A stretch of 64,000 nucleotides of DNA from Stentor coeruleus (Eukaryota; Ciliophora; Heterotrichea; Heterotrichida; Stentoridae): the NCBI GenBank assembly GCA_001970955.1, contig MPUH01000046.1, positions 1-64,000 on the forward strand, written 5' to 3'. A program made the position numbers and the translations under genes. Of the stretch, positions 11,929-23,055 are shown one piece after another; the first letter of the stretch is position 1; each line of letters starts with the position of its first letter. The notes under the pieces are model-generated. The model was not told the origin of the DNA and searched no databases. It saw nothing but the letters and a program-made list of their open reading frames with translations.

Positions 11929-12228
11929 TTACCTTGTATATATATTGCAATTAGAAAAATATTTTTGAAGTTTAGAAAGATATTTGGATTTTAGGTTGTC
12001 ATGTATTTTATTTTTTAGGGCGAAAATATTAGAGGAATTGGTAGAATTAGTTAGTTTTGCATATAAAATTAAAGATATTGAAGTGGGTGTCAATATTGAT
12101 AAGGTTAGGTTTTGATTTAAACTTAAAATTTTATATAACCCGTCCCCATTTTCTATAATAAAAGTAAACTCAAAATCACAACAAGCTGAATCTAGTATAA
12201 AACTTAATCTATAAATAAAAAACCTCAT
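11929..12228 (-). CDS. Small hypothetical protein
   Basis: A 99-residue ORF beginning MRFFIYRL, between the tRNA and the reticulon gene. The N-terminal half is hydrophobic/beta-like and the C-terminal half is helical and basic (LKNKIHDNLKSKYLSKLQ). I recognise no family. The codon content looks like its neighbours, but the ORF is short and could be fortuitous. Confidence 0.4.
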   Translation of the reverse strand: MRFFIYRLSFILDSACCDFEFTFIIENGDGLYKILSLNQNLTLSILTPTSISLILYAKLTNSTNSSNIFALKNKIHDNLKSKYLSKLQKYFSNCNIYTR

Positions 12229-12406
12229 TTTAAATTACTAACAAACCAAACTTATATAAAAAACTACACAATTCTTACTCATTTACAAATATTATCCTTT
12301 TATAAAATCCTCTAATAAAAATACCAAAACATTCAATTTGATTATAAATCTTAAAAAATAAAAGACTGAACAAAAGCTTACATCAAGTTTTCCTCTCTAT
12401 ATATAA

Positions 12407-12934
12407 ATGGCTTCTCATCTAATGGACCTCCTACGCTGGAAGAACAAACAAGAAAGTGCGACGATTTTCATCAGCATAAATCTAGCATTTTACTTAATAG
12501 TCCTTGGAGATTACTCAATACTCTCACTTCTTAGTTACATTTGTATTGTGTTTATTACAATCATGAACATCCACAATTTCCTTTGCAAGCCAAAACATGT
12601 TGAAGAAGACTATCTTTATCTTAAAAGAGAGACCCTTGAAGAGATTTTTGTATTCTTTTATGAAACAGCACATAAAACCTGTGAAAAAATCCATAGAAGT
12701 GTTGGAGACAGCATACAGTCTATAATTGGACTAGTCATTCTTAATTGGTTTGTGCAATTTTTTGGCACCGCTGAGTTGATGTGGATTTGCTGTTTGATGG
12801 CTTTTGGTCTTACACCTCAGTATTATGCTAATAAAGAGTTGGTTGATGAACAGATTAAATCTTTGAAGGAAAAAATGCAGCAGACTAAAAATACCGTGTT
12901 CGAGCTTATACCAAAGCATAGTAAGAATAATTGA
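12407..12934 (+). CDS. Reticulon-domain ER membrane protein
   Basis: A 175-residue protein made almost entirely of a reticulon homology domain: LLRWKNKQESATIF entry motif, a long hydrophobic hairpin (about 20-60), a polar loop with YLYLKRETLEEIFVFFYETA, a second hairpin (about 100-140), then a coiled C-terminal tail ending KHSKNN. Reticulons wedge into the cytoplasmic leaflet and shape ER tubules. The domain spans the whole protein, as in short plant and yeast reticulons. The stop is TGA. The convergent gene ends 81 bp downstream. Confidence 0.85.
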   Translation: MASHLMDLLRWKNKQESATIFISINLAFYLIVLGDYSILSLLSYICIVFITIMNIHNFLCKPKHVEEDYLYLKRETLEEIFVFFYETAHKTCEKIHRSVGDSIQSIIGLVILNWFVQFFGTAELMWICCLMAFGLTPQYYANKELVDEQIKSLKEKMQQTKNTVFELIPKHSKNN

Positions 12935-13015
12935 ATAGAGAATGGTATATGAAATTTTGTTGATAGATAGTTTTTTTAGAAAATTTGAATGATTAGAAGA
13001 AGAAAATTACTATTT

Positions 13016-13561
13016 TTAAGGCATGTCATAGTTGTATTTATCTGATTCGATTTCTTTATTCAGTTTTTTGATTTCTTCCTCTGCTTGTTGGTTAAATAAT
13101 TTAAGGCTTTTAATCAAACTTGATGTATCTTGTAGGTTTTCTATACTATTGAGGAAATTAGTCACATTTTCACGTTGTTGGACTGTTGGTCTTTTGAACA
13201 ATTTACTTTTTGGGGCGTATGGAGTTTCATCCTTTTGGTTTTTCTCAAGATGTCTTATTTCTTTTTTAAGAAGCTATTTGAATTTTACATTGTTTTCACG
13301 AGAAATAGCTGAGCTCTGCGCTTTTAAGTTGCTGATTTCTTTTTTGACTTTTTTTATTCGTTTCTCCTTCTTAAGTTTGGCCGGGTTAAAATTATACGCT
13401 TCTGTCCTTGATTTTTTCGCAACCGCGATTATTTTCATAATCGTATGTATATCTTCTTCAATTTCTTCCTGATTTGCAGGATCAATAAATTCTTCAAGAT
13501 CAGAGTGGTTAACATCTGATTTCCAATTAGTTCTGCTTGAACTAGGTTTATTTAGATTCAT
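13016..13561 (-). CDS. Coiled-coil protein of unknown function (two exons)
   Basis: The start MNLNKPSSS at 13561. An apparent TAG stop is removed by a 15-nt intron GTAAAATTCAAATAG at 13274-13288, joining ...SAISRENN to LLKKEIRHLEKN. The protein is about 176 residues, acidic at the N-terminus and then strongly heptad-like, Lys/Glu-rich helices, ending SDKYNYDMP. No named domain recognised. It converges on the reticulon gene. Confidence 0.75.
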
Positions 13562-13606
13562 AAGAAAATAATATTATATTAGTTATCCTATTTATATTGA
13601 ACTTAG

Positions 13607-14182
13607 TTAATTGTTTTCATCTATTCTTGAGATTTCAGGTGAAGGAACGATATAACCGTTACCCATCATTCGTAGGTTTTTACGCTCCATTTTTGTGAGT
13701 TGGCCAAGTCCTTTGTAAAATTTGACTGTGACAGTAAGGACTGCAAGTTCCATCAAAATAAGAAGACCTTGAATTATAGAATATGTAAGTAAGCGCAATA
13801 TACCTATTAATAATGCTCTACAAATTATGATTAGAATCAAATATATTGAGTACGCTGTAACAAGGGTTCGATGAAAGTACTTAGCTGCACAATAACCAGT
13901 TATTGGCAAAGCAATAAGAAAAATCAAGAAGCTTAGTCCTCCTAAATAAAAAAGTATACAAACTAAAGAGTCGATCACACTCATAATTTTGAGAATCTTT
14001 GAGTATTTGATTAACGAAGAGTAGAAAGATGAATCATGAGCTAAAGATGAAATAACAACAGTACTCTCACCTGCTGCAACATTACTGAGTTGAATTCCTT
14101 CTGGGATTTTCCCTGCTATATTTTCTGTTTCAGGATACCCAGTTTTTATTTTTGAGTTTGAAGTCTCATGATTTTCATCCAT
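13607..14182 (-). CDS. Four-helix membrane protein, unknown
   Basis: A 191-residue protein with a hydrophilic N-terminal 55 residues, about four hydrophobic segments between residues 65 and 155, and a short basic/polar tail ending ISRIDENN. The overall shape resembles small tetraspan proteins, but I see no diagnostic motif. It lies 45 bp upstream of the coiled-coil gene on the same strand. Confidence 0.7.
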   Translation of the reverse strand: MDENHETSNSKIKTGYPETENIAGKIPEGIQLSNVAAGESTVVISSLAHDSSFYSSLIKYSKILKIMSVIDSLVCILFYLGGLSFLIFLIALPITGYCAAKYFHRTLVTAYSIYLILIIICRALLIGILRLLTYSIIQGLLILMELAVLTVTVKFYKGLGQLTKMERKNLRMMGNGYIVPSPEISRIDENN

Positions 14183-15083
14183 ATCAATTACTATGAGTAG
14201 AATATGATTTATGGATTGTGTAGAATAAAAATTCTTATATTTGGAAAATAGATAATTGTTTTTAGAGATTTGGAGGGCTTATAGAAATTGTTTAATGTAA
14301 TTAGTTTTTGTGCTATAAAAGTGATTAATTAAAATATATGGTAAAGAAAATATATTTTTGATGATATTTGAGATTAAATTGATGATTATGTGTGAATGGA
14401 AATTAATAGATTAGTTAAGATTTATCGTTTATAAAAAAATTGAATTTTAGGTGAGGATAAATAAAGATTGGTATTGGTGTGGATATGGTTTAAAGATTAA
14501 ATGATATGATTCAGTAAATTATTTATGATGTTTTAAGAATCATAAAATTGATTTTGATTGAATAAATTGTTAGTTCATTTTTATTCTGTATTAAATGCTA
14601 TTATATTTTCCCTATTTCTCTTCTTTTAACTCTAACAGTTCTAAGAGGTTCAAGAGATCTAAGACGTCTTAATTACTTTTTGATTATGGTGCTGTTCTTA
14701 AAGTAACAATCTAAAAGCTTCAGTATAGCCAAGGAATCTTTGAATATTCAATTCGATTGATAAAAATCGATGTTAAATTGACAAATTGTAAAGTAAATTA
14801 AATTAATTTAGCTTTATAGAGGCATTCAAATACTTTATAGAGTCTTATGTTATAGTAAATTGAACTAAAGTATGCTAAAGCTATAATAATTTAGATACTC
14901 ACAAGTTAAAGAAATATTTTTAAGCATAATTTTGATTATATAAATTAGTTTTGACAATAGAAAAAGAGACAAAATCAAGCTAACATCAGGACAAGCTTAA
15001 AAGTTTAATAGCATACTAGTACTTTAAAGTAATCATTTGATATTAGACTCATATATCCATTTTTCTATTCATTTCTGTTATAA
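14183..15083. other. Intergenic, nothing recognised
   Basis: AT-rich sequence between divergent genes. It contains no ORF of note. TTATAAATG sits at the start of the downstream gene. Confidence 0.5.
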
Positions 15084-17876
15084 ATGTTATTTTTAGTTAA
15101 TCCAAATCTAGGATTTCAAGCAACTTCCAACAATAAAGTCTCTCTCAGATCCTCAAGTATAAGCATTTCTGTTAATAACAGCATTGCTTGTTCAAAAATC
15201 CTTCAAGAGTACCACAATGACTCCTCAAATAATATCGAATGCGAATATTATTTCCCAATATCTATTCTTTCAGCTATAACGGGACTTAAAGTTCTTTTCG
15301 ATGATGGTACTGCCTTAGATGCAACAATCCAAGAGCTCCAATATTCTCAAGAAGGCTACAATGATTCAATTGCCTCAGGAAATTTTGCAGCTCTTTGTCA
15401 AGAAGAAGATCATTATGGATACGGTATGAATATAGGAAATTTACTTCCAGAACAATCCGTTAAGATTGAAATAACTTTTCTTTCAGAAATAGACAATGAG
15501 GAAAACTTATGGAAAATAAAAATCCCTAATGGTTTTATTCCTTTTGGTGAAGAATATAATTTTATAGAGTCAGAATTAGATGTTACATTAAAAAATCATG
15601 AAGCTATATCGAATATAAACAGCAATATTACCTTAGATGCTAAACTTTCAGATGATAGATTGTATTATGAAGGTTATTGTAAAAATTTCCATAGAAATTT
15701 TACAGAGGGTTCTGTGTGGATAAGCTACTCTACAGAAGTGTCAAATTTACCAATATGTTATTATCAGAAACAAGGAGATAGTTATGCAATAGCACTTAGC
15801 ATAATACCATATTCAGATATGCTTACACCAATTCAATTTATGGAAGGTACAGGAGAGTATATCTTTTTACTTGATCGGAGTGGGTCTATGTCTGGATCAA
15901 GAATGAATATAGCGAAAGAAGCAGCTTTACTATTTTTGAAAAGTCTTCCTGTGAATTCAAGGTTTAACGTTGTGAGCTTTGGCAGTGGTTATCAAATGAT
16001 GTTCTCCTGCTCTCAGCAAAGTTGTTCTGATATTGTTGGCGATGCTATTGAAAAAATCAAAAAGTTTTCTGCAGATATGGGTGGAACCGAACTATTACAA
16101 CCTTTACAATTTTTATTTGCAATGCCAGGTGATAATATATATCCAAGAGTCTTTTTTTTATTAACTGATGGTGGAGTTAGTAATTCAAATCTTGTTATTG
16201 ACCTTGCTAGAAATCAAGGAAAAAAGTTTAGGATTAACAGTATTGGAATAGGAAATGGTGTTGATGAAAGATTTCTTGAAGCAATATCGAAAATTGGGAA
16301 AGGGACTTTTAAAATTGTTAGAAACCCTGAAGATATTAAGAAAAACTTGATTGCTTCATTAGAAAAATATGTTGTTCCGTGTATAAATTCTGTGGAATAT
16401 AGTATTAAAGGTGAGAGCTACCCAAAAGCTGATGAAATTGGACCTATTTTTTATGGGGAAAACTTTTCTCAGTTTTTACTTACTGATAAAGAGCCAGAGC
16501 AGCCAATTTCAGTAAGTTGGTTTGATACGTATCTTTTCCAGCCTGTTACTCATTATATTAAATCTTTTGAAGAAATCCCAGGTGACAGTATCTTCAAACT
16601 TTGGGCAAAGCGCAAAATTGACTATTTATCAACAATTCCTACAACAAGTGCCTCTGAATTTACTTATTTATCCAAAAAATACGGAGTACTTTCTAAATTT
16701 ACATCATTATTCCTCACAAAAGAAAGCACTTCATCTATTTTAAAGCCTCTTAAATTCAAATCTATAATCCCACAAGCAATTGGAAATTTTGGAGCTCAGT
16801 TTTCAAGTAATTCTATCTTTACTCCACCAAATTCTTCATTTAATACAAATTTAGGATTAGTTAGTGCGGCTAAAGGACAAAAATCTTCTAGTAGACGTTC
16901 AAGCACAGCAACAAAAACCATAGCAAGAAAAACCCCAGCAACAAAAACCCTAGCAACAAAAGCGGCAAAAAAACAAACTTTAAATTCTGGAATTAAAAAG
17001 CCTCATAGATTTAGACCTGGAACAGTTGCTTTAAGGGAAATAAGATTATATCAAAAAAGCTGTGATTTGATTATTAGAAAATTACCTTTCCAAAGATTGG
17101 TAAGAAGTATTGCGGCTGAGATTAGATATGATTTAAGATTCCAAAGTTCAGCTATTTTAGCTTTACAAGAAGCAGCTGAAGCTTATATAACTCAGATGTT
17201 TGGTGATGCAAACTTATGTGCGATTCATGGAAAAAGAGTTACAGTAACGGTTAGAGATATTTCACTTGCAAGAAGGATTCGTGGAGAAAAAAATGTTGAA
17301 TATGGAGCTTATGATATTCCATTCAAAAAAACACCAAAGACAACTGCTAAAGATGATTTACAAGATAATACTCAAATCAAAGAGAAAAAACCAAAGATCC
17401 ATGCTAAAGATAAACCCTTAAGCAAAACTATCCAAATCAAACAAAAAAAGCCAAAAGCGCCGATATCAAAAACTAAAACTGTGAAAAAAAATAAAAAAGT
17501 TGAAAATATAACAAATATTATCAGAAATACAGCAAATATCGCCCAGTTTTCTCCACCTAAACCTATTAGTTTATCAACTTCTAATCAAGATAAAAGTATG
17601 TATTTAGCGCTAATTTCATCACATCTTAATGAAGGATTTTGGCCTTGGACAGCTATATCAAGCATCCTACCTCAAGTTCAAAATGCTTTAGTAGCTTTTC
17701 CAGCAGATGTAGATAAGGATTTAGTTGCAACAGGTTACGCTTTAGTATATTTGCAGAAAAACTTCAAGGATAAGAGTTCTGAATGGCTGCTAATTAAAGG
17801 AAAGTCTATAAGGTGGATGAGAAGTAAAATGGCAGATTGGGCAGATATTCAAAAGAAAATAGAACCATATGCTTAA
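15084..17876 (+). CDS. VIT-VWA protein with an embedded histone H3 (domain fusion)
   Basis: A single uninterrupted 930-codon ORF, no intron, no assembly gap. Residues about 12-145 form a VIT domain and about 258-430 a von Willebrand A domain with a complete MIDAS: DRSGS at 264-268, Thr335 and Asp362. Residues 609-736 are a histone H3. The tail aligns with H3 residues 2-10 (ATKTIARKT), LATKAAKK and [19 protein letters not shown], followed by the whole histone fold ([50 protein letters not shown]). A Lys-rich linker (about 745-825) leads to a C-terminal W-rich block (about 832-930; [25 protein letters not shown]) typical of the end of VWA5/VIT-VWA proteins. VIT-VWA proteins bind protein partners through the MIDAS. 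How an H3 moiety serves it is unknown; nucleosome tethering or histone mimicry are inferences. Confidence 0.93.
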   Translation: MLFLVNPNLGFQATSNNKVSLRSSSISISVNNSIACSKILQEYHNDSSNNIECEYYFPISILSAITGLKVLFDDGTALDATIQELQYSQEGYNDSIASGNFAALCQEEDHYGYGMNIGNLLPEQSVKIEITFLSEIDNEENLWKIKIPNGFIPFGEEYNFIESELDVTLKNHEAISNINSNITLDAKLSDDRLYYEGYCKNFHRNFTEGSVWISYSTEVSNLPICYYQKQGDSYAIALSIIPYSDMLTPIQFMEGTGEYIFLLDRSGSMSGSRMNIAKEAALLFLKSLPVNSRFNVVSFGSGYQMMFSCSQQSCSDIVGDAIEKIKKFSADMGGTELLQPLQFLFAMPGDNIYPRVFFLLTDGGVSNSNLVIDLARNQGKKFRINSIGIGNGVDERFLEAISKIGKGTFKIVRNPEDIKKNLIASLEKYVVPCINSVEYSIKGESYPKADEIGPIFYGENFSQFLLTDKEPEQPISVSWFDTYLFQPVTHYIKSFEEIPGDSIFKLWAKRKIDYLSTIPTTSASEFTYLSKKYGVLSKFTSLFLTKESTSSILKPLKFKSIIPQAIGNFGAQFSSNSIFTPPNSSFNTNLGLVSAAKGQKSSSRRSSTATKTIARKTPATKTLATKAAKKQTLNSGIKKPHRFRPGTVALREIRLYQKSCDLIIRKLPFQRLVRSIAAEIRYDLRFQSSAILALQEAAEAYITQMFGDANLCAIHGKRVTVTVRDISLARRIRGEKNVEYGAYDIPFKKTPKTTAKDDLQDNTQIKEKKPKIHAKDKPLSKTIQIKQKKPKAPISKTKTVKKNKKVENITNIIRNTANIAQFSPPKPISLSTSNQDKSMYLALISSHLNEGFWPWTAISSILPQVQNALVAFPADVDKDLVATGYALVYLQKNFKDKSSEWLLIKGKSIRWMRSKMADWADIQKKIEPYA

Positions 17877-18019
17877 TCAAAACTAGTAACTAAGTTTAAA
17901 TACTTAAAAAATAATATGTGATTTTTAGTTTTTATTAAGAAGAAGAATCAGCTGTTACTAGTTAGTAATTAACTAAATATGATCTTACCGGCTACAAAAA
18001 GAGTTCATAATGATAGTTT

Positions 18020-18370
18020 ATATCCGTGAATGGCAAGGAATTACGCCAGCAGCCCACTTTTAATATTAGGGTTTATGTATCCTAAGGTGGGATGCTACAC
18101 TTATGAGTGGTCTGTTCTCCCACCATATGTTCAAATGCTGAGAGATTGGCATGGACTCACTCCTTGCTCAGGTACTCTATAACCTTATCGGTACTCTCAT
18201 GATTTTTAAGCATCAGCTCTTGTTTCTACCTTTTGAAGCATCCGCAGAGGTTTGGATGCATCGAGATAGTAGATTGGGACTCGTAAGAATAGTCATCAAG
18301 AAGAATACAGAGCCTTTATCTATGGTATCACTTAGGATTCAGTTCTCCCCGAAACCTTCTTTTTGGGTTG
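18020..18370. ncRNA. GC-enriched island, candidate structured RNA or relic
   Basis: In the 800-bp gap after the VIT-VWA-H3 gene this stretch is visibly richer in G and C than any other non-coding sequence here except the tRNA. It contains a perfect 7-bp inverted repeat GGTGGGA/TCCCACC (about 18076-18116). It also contains two related segments, GAATGGCAAGGAATTACGCC and GATTGGCATGGACTCACTCC, about 100 bp apart. The plus strand of the hairpin (GTATCCTA...GCTACACTTATGAG...CTGTTCTCCC) recalls the P3 domain of RNase MRP RNA, but I could not find a CR-I core, so no family is assigned. An 82-codon ORF at 18151-18399 looks fortuitous. Confidence 0.3.
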
Positions 18371-18691
18371 ACATTATCAGAAAACTATCTCCTAAATAGC
18401 TAAATTGATGCAAGGGAATATCTCAAAAAATGAAACTTTACTCACATACAGCCTAAATGTCCATGAACAATAAAAATAAAACCTCTTGGATTATCTGATT
18501 AAATCGATAAGCAATCAAATTCTCTTAAGCTTCAGTTTTCAAATTTATCGACTTTCTTCAGGATAAAAAATCTTTGAATTCAGTACTTTGATTATAAATT
18601 TTTCCCACTACTTAACCATTTATTTGTAATTGGAAAATATTTTTAATATTTAAACCATGAAGATTTCACTTTATTTAACTAAAAGATATTT

Positions 18692-19615
18692 TTACATCTC
18701 TTGCATTTTCATATTCCCAGTAAACTGCGATCTAAAAGCTATCCAATCTGCACACCTTATTATAATTTCATTAATTTCAGGTTCAAATAATATACTATGA
18801 TATAATTGTTCATAATACCAATACTCTTTATCACAGCTCACACAATTGTCAATAAATTTTTTACTATCTTCAGGTATGACAAATTTGTCACATCCACCTT
18901 GGATTAAAACTAAAGGAACTGAGATTTTATATGCATTGTTTTGGAGCTCTTTGATACCACTCATAGTAGCTATTGTTGATTGAATAAAGAGTTTGGATTT
19001 AAATGTCCAAGGATTCGCTTGGAAGTAGCTTTCGTAATACGGATTGCGACTGAATGAACTCCTGTCAAGTTTTTCTAATGCTAAACAGCTACAGCAGCAA
19101 GTGAAATTCCTAACAAGTTTATGAAAAATCGTCTCAGGCTGAGTTCTAGCATTCAACACCGGGGCCAAGAGTATAACCCCACTGATTAAATTCGGCCTCC
19201 ACAGAGCTAGCATTGCCACCAAACTCGCTCCAGTACTCCCCCCAAGCAAGAAAATCGGTGTATTTTCCGGATAATACTTTTTCGCTTTCCTAATGAACTT
19301 CTCACTATCAATAACTAAAAATTCAAAGTTTTTGATCATCCCTTTTCTACCTTCACTTTTCCCATGTCCTTCTTGATCCATCGATAATACTGAGTATCCT
19401 TTTTCATATAAAAGTTTAGCCACATAAACAGTCTCGCTGGTATCAGAAAACATTTCATGAAAAATAAACACTAAAGCTCTTGGATAATCATGATGAAACC
19501 TATAAGTCATAAGCTTATAACCATTAGAAGAATATAAACTCATCCAGTCTTCTTTTGAGTAAAATAACCCTGCATTTGGGATTTTACCAATGTATCCCGA
19601 CCACCATTCTGCCAT
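18692..19615 (-). CDS. Monoacylglycerol-lipase-like serine hydrolase
   Basis: An alpha/beta hydrolase, start chosen at MAEWWSGYIGK (19615) because the paralogue next door begins MSEWW; an upstream in-frame Met adds only an AT-rich leader. Nucleophile elbow GGSTG, LLAPVL, catalytic Asp region QGGCDKFV, and catalytic His in LYHSIL. The oxyanion motif that is HGMF in the paralogue reads HEMF here, so activity may differ. About 307 residues, the usual size of MGLL-type enzymes that cleave monoacylglycerols. A tandem duplicate of 19902-20816. Confidence 0.8.
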   Translation of the reverse strand: MAEWWSGYIGKIPNAGLFYSKEDWMSLYSSNGYKLMTYRFHHDYPRALVFIFHEMFSDTSETVYVAKLLYEKGYSVLSMDQEGHGKSEGRKGMIKNFEFLVIDSEKFIRKAKKYYPENTPIFLLGGSTGASLVAMLALWRPNLISGVILLAPVLNARTQPETIFHKLVRNFTCCCSCLALEKLDRSSFSRNPYYESYFQANPWTFKSKLFIQSTIATMSGIKELQNNAYKISVPLVLIQGGCDKFVIPEDSKKFIDNCVSCDKEYWYYEQLYHSILFEPEINEIIIRCADWIAFRSQFTGNMKMQEM

Positions 19616-19901
19616 TATTTTTTTGTTTAAGAAATAAATTATATTGATAAGTAGTAAGGTGAGCAATAATTGATCGGGAAAATGATTTATATAAAGTTAT
19701 TTATGTTGTAAAGAAGCTTTGAAATTATTTTTAAGATAAAAGTAAGGATGATGGAAGATTGTGAAAATTTGGTAAGGGTTTTGATGATATGAGGGTAAGT
19801 TAGAGGATGTTTAGCAATTTTTGTATAAAATATTGAGATTAATGATATGAAAATAGTTTTAGTAGGTATTAATATAAATATTCTCTACAATATTTTAGAT
19901 T

Positions 19902-20816
19902 TTATAAGATTTCTGCTTCATCATGGGGAAGCCTACTATTGATCCAATCCACACATCTGTCCATAATTTCATTTATCTCTGGTTCATGGTATATATCATG
20001 AAACATATTCTCATAAAACCAATATTCCGCATCTCTACTTTTGCAATCTTTTATAAAATTCTCATTCATATCAGCACTAACAATTTTATCTACACCTCCT
20101 TGAATAAGCACAACAGGTACAGTTATATTATTAACTTGTTCTTGTATTTCATTTAATCCATCAAGAGTATTTACTGCAGTTCTTACTGACATTTTTCCAG
20201 AATAAGTATAAGGGTTTATTTCAATATATTTTATATAATCTGTGTTTCTTGATAATAAATTGCCGTCAAATTTTTTAAGTTTCAAACATCCACAACAGCA
20301 GTTAAGACATCGGACTATTTTCCTTAAAAATGGCTCAAATTCAGGATGCACACCTAAAGCTGGAGCTAATAATAAAATCCCACTTATAATCTCAGGTTTT
20401 AACAAAGATAACATTGCGGTTATAGTTCCACCCATACTAAACCCAATAAGAAAAATAGGGGTGCTATCTGGGTAGAATTTTATTGCTTTATGAATAAATT
20501 TCATACTATCATGAGCCATAGCCCTGTAACTTCCAACCGCTCCTTTTTTACCTTCGCTTTTGCCGTGGCCTTCTTGTTCCATAGAAAGTACAGCATAGCC
20601 TTCGTTATAAAGAAATTTAGCTACATGCGAAGATTCATTGCTTTCCCCAAACATTCCATGAAATATAAATACAAGTGCTTTAGGTATATCTCTATGAAAT
20701 CTATATGTCATTAGCTTCAGCCCATTTACTGAAGTTAACCCAAGCCAGTTTTCTTCTGGAAAAAATACCCCAGCATTTTGTACCTTGCCAACATATTGTG
20801 TCCACCATTCTGACAT
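19902..20816 (-). CDS. Monoacylglycerol-lipase-like serine hydrolase
   Basis: The start is MSEWWTQYVGK at 20816. It shows the canonical MGLL features: HGMFGES oxyanion loop, GHGKSEG, nucleophile elbow GFSMGG, LLAPAL, QGGVDKIV with the acid residue, and catalytic His in NMFHDIYHE. A Cys-rich patch (LNCCCGCLKL) in the cap region is shared with the paralogue and may be a palmitoylation site or membrane contact. 304 residues. Transcribed divergently from the Xaa-Pro aminopeptidase, with only 71 bp between the start codons. Confidence 0.85.
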   Translation of the reverse strand: MSEWWTQYVGKVQNAGVFFPEENWLGLTSVNGLKLMTYRFHRDIPKALVFIFHGMFGESNESSHVAKFLYNEGYAVLSMEQEGHGKSEGKKGAVGSYRAMAHDSMKFIHKAIKFYPDSTPIFLIGFSMGGTITAMLSLLKPEIISGILLLAPALGVHPEFEPFLRKIVRCLNCCCGCLKLKKFDGNLLSRNTDYIKYIEINPYTYSGKMSVRTAVNTLDGLNEIQEQVNNITVPVVLIQGGVDKIVSADMNENFIKDCKSRDAEYWFYENMFHDIYHEPEINEIMDRCVDWINSRLPHDEAEIL

Positions 20817-20887
20817 TATTATATCATGCAACTTTCTTGATTTTTATATCTTATCCTCAAGCAAAAAAAACTATTAATCTGATAAAA
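20817..20887. promoter_or_regulatory. 71-bp bidirectional promoter
   Basis: All sequence between the ATG of the hydrolase (20816, minus) and of the aminopeptidase (20888, plus). It is AT-rich with TATATC and TTATC motifs. Any core promoter for both genes must lie here or within the coding regions. Confidence 0.5.
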
Positions 20888-22682
20888 ATGTCTGAGCCAC
20901 TAACAGAGTTGCGTCAGCTTATGTCAGAAAATGGGATTAATGCCTACTTTTCACCTCACAATGATTTCCATAGCGTAAGGACTATACAGAGTGAATATCT
21001 AGGCAAACACGATTTAAGAGCTGAATTCATATCAGGATTCAAAGGATCTAATTCACAAATCCTCATAACCCAAGACAAAGCGCTTTTATGGACAGATGGA
21101 AGATACTGGATAGCTGTAATATCTTATTAAGGCATTAAAAGAACTATTCCCTGGTTGGGAAATGAAGAAAATGGGTCCTGATCCACCAGTCAGTGAATGG
21201 ATAAGCATAAACCTTGAAAAAGGTAATAAAATCGGCTATGATCCAGCTTTAATAAGTGCAGCATCAGCAAAAACTAGAACAAAAACTTTTTCAGATAAAG
21301 GTTATGAATTTGTCCCTGTTGAAGATAATTTGATAAACAAAGTTTGGAAATCTCGTCCTTTGATGAGTCAAGAAAAAGTGTTTGTTCATGATGTTGTCTT
21401 TGCTGGAGAAAATGTTAAAGAGAAACTTGATAAGGTTTTAGGGAAATTTGAAGGAAGATTTTTATTCACTTCTGTACTTGATGATATTGCTTGGTTACTT
21501 AATTTGAGAGGTAAGGATATTGATTATAATCCTTTGTTTTTTTCTTATATGCTTATTGATAGAAGAGATGATGGGGTTAAGATTATCCTTTTTGTTAATG
21601 ATGATAAAGTTGAAGGGATTAGAGAGTATTTGACTGAGAATAATATCGAAATTCACCGATACGAAGACATTGACAACTACCTTCTTTCAATTGAAGAAAA
21701 AATAGTAATCGATGAAAACGAGCTAAATTACCGTCTTTATCAAAAAATCAAACACCCAGTGCATAAAAGTAACATAATCGCTAGAATCAAAGCTATAAAA
21801 ACTCCAAGAGAAATCCAAGGTTTCAGAGACTCACATATTCGTGATGGTATTGCCATGGCCAAATATTTTTCCTGGTTAGAAGAGCAGCTAAACTCAGGAA
21901 TTCAACTAACAGAATGGACTGCAGCATTAGAATTAGACAGACTTCGTTCTTTAGAATCCTTAAACATGGGTTTATCTTTTGAAAACATATCATCATCAGG
22001 TCCAAATGCAGCTATTATTCATTATGCACCTACTGCTGATACTGCTCGTAATTTAAGTCTAAATGAAATCTATCTATTAGATTCAGGAGGACAATATTTA
22101 GATGGAACTATTGACACAACAAGGACAATGCATTTTGGTACACCAACTGATAGAGAAAAAGAATGTTTTACAAGAGTTTTTCTTGGGAATTTAGATCTAG
22201 AAAGAGTTAAATGGCCAGCTCAAGCTCATCTTACAGGTAATGATTTAGATGTTTTAGCTCGTCGTAGACTTTGGGAAGTAGGTTTAGATTATAATCATGC
22301 AACTGGTCATGGTGTTGGATATTATCTTAATGTTCATGAAGGTCCACATTATTTATGTAAAGGTGCTGATGAAGAATTTAAAATTGGAATGAATATAACA
22401 AATGAACCTGGATATTATGAAGAAGGAAGTTTTGGTATTAGAATTGAAAATGTTCTTTTAATCACTGAAAGTCTTACTATGAAAGGTTGGGTTGAGTTTG
22501 AAAATGTTACAATGGTCCCTTATGATAAGAAACTTTTTGATAGAAATCTTTTGGATAGGTTTGATATTGAGTATATTAATAAGTATCATAAAAAAGTTTG
22601 GGATACTCTGTCGCCTATATTGCAAGAAAGAGGAGAAAGTAAGACTTTGAAGTGGCTTGAAGCTGCAACTTCACCTTTTTAG
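20888..22682 (+). CDS. Xaa-Pro aminopeptidase, M24B family (XPNPEP1-like)
   Basis: Exon 1 (20888-21115) ends TDGRYWIA; a 16-nt intron GTAATATCTTATTAAG at 21116-21131 is followed by ALKELFPGWEMKKMGPDPP. The product is 592 residues, like cytosolic aminopeptidase P. Two creatinase-like N-terminal domains precede the pita-bread catalytic domain with the five metal ligands: LLDSGGQY, DGTIDTTRT, GHGVGYY, NEPGYYEEG and RIENV. It releases N-terminal residues before proline using Mn2+. All catalytic residues are present. Confidence 0.95.
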
Positions 22683-23055
22683 ATAAATTTAGATGATTAG
22701 GTTGGAGTAGGATTTTAATTTTGAGAATTTTTTATGATGAGAAGTGGTTTTATGATTTGTAATGATGTTTTTTGGGTTATGATTTGATTAGAGATTTTAT
22801 GATTTTATAAGTTTTTGAATTTGATGTATAAGAAATAATACTATGAATAATTAAATATAAATAAATGTATTGATAGTAAAGTACCTCAAGTCCCTTGATT
22901 ACAGGAATAAAAAAAGAAATTTTACCTTAACTAAAATTCTATAAATCAAGCTCTGATAAAAATTCGACTTAAAAACAACCTTTCATCATCAAATTCTATT
23001 AAAATATGTTTTTTTAAAGCTACATTATATATTTATATATACTCCTCACTGCAAG
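22683..23055. other. Convergent intergenic region
   Basis: G/T-rich after the aminopeptidase and A/C-rich before the ODF3-like gene, which is the 3'-flank pattern for both. No gene seen. Confidence 0.5.

Noticed and set aside
18020-18370. Assignment of the GC island as SRP RNA, 5S rRNA or a spliceosomal snRNA
   Set aside because: None of the diagnostic core sequences of those RNAs was found on either strand.
18151-18399. 82-codon ORF in the GC island
   Set aside because: No family resemblance, and the preceding codons in the same frame contain stops; better explained by the island's higher GC content.
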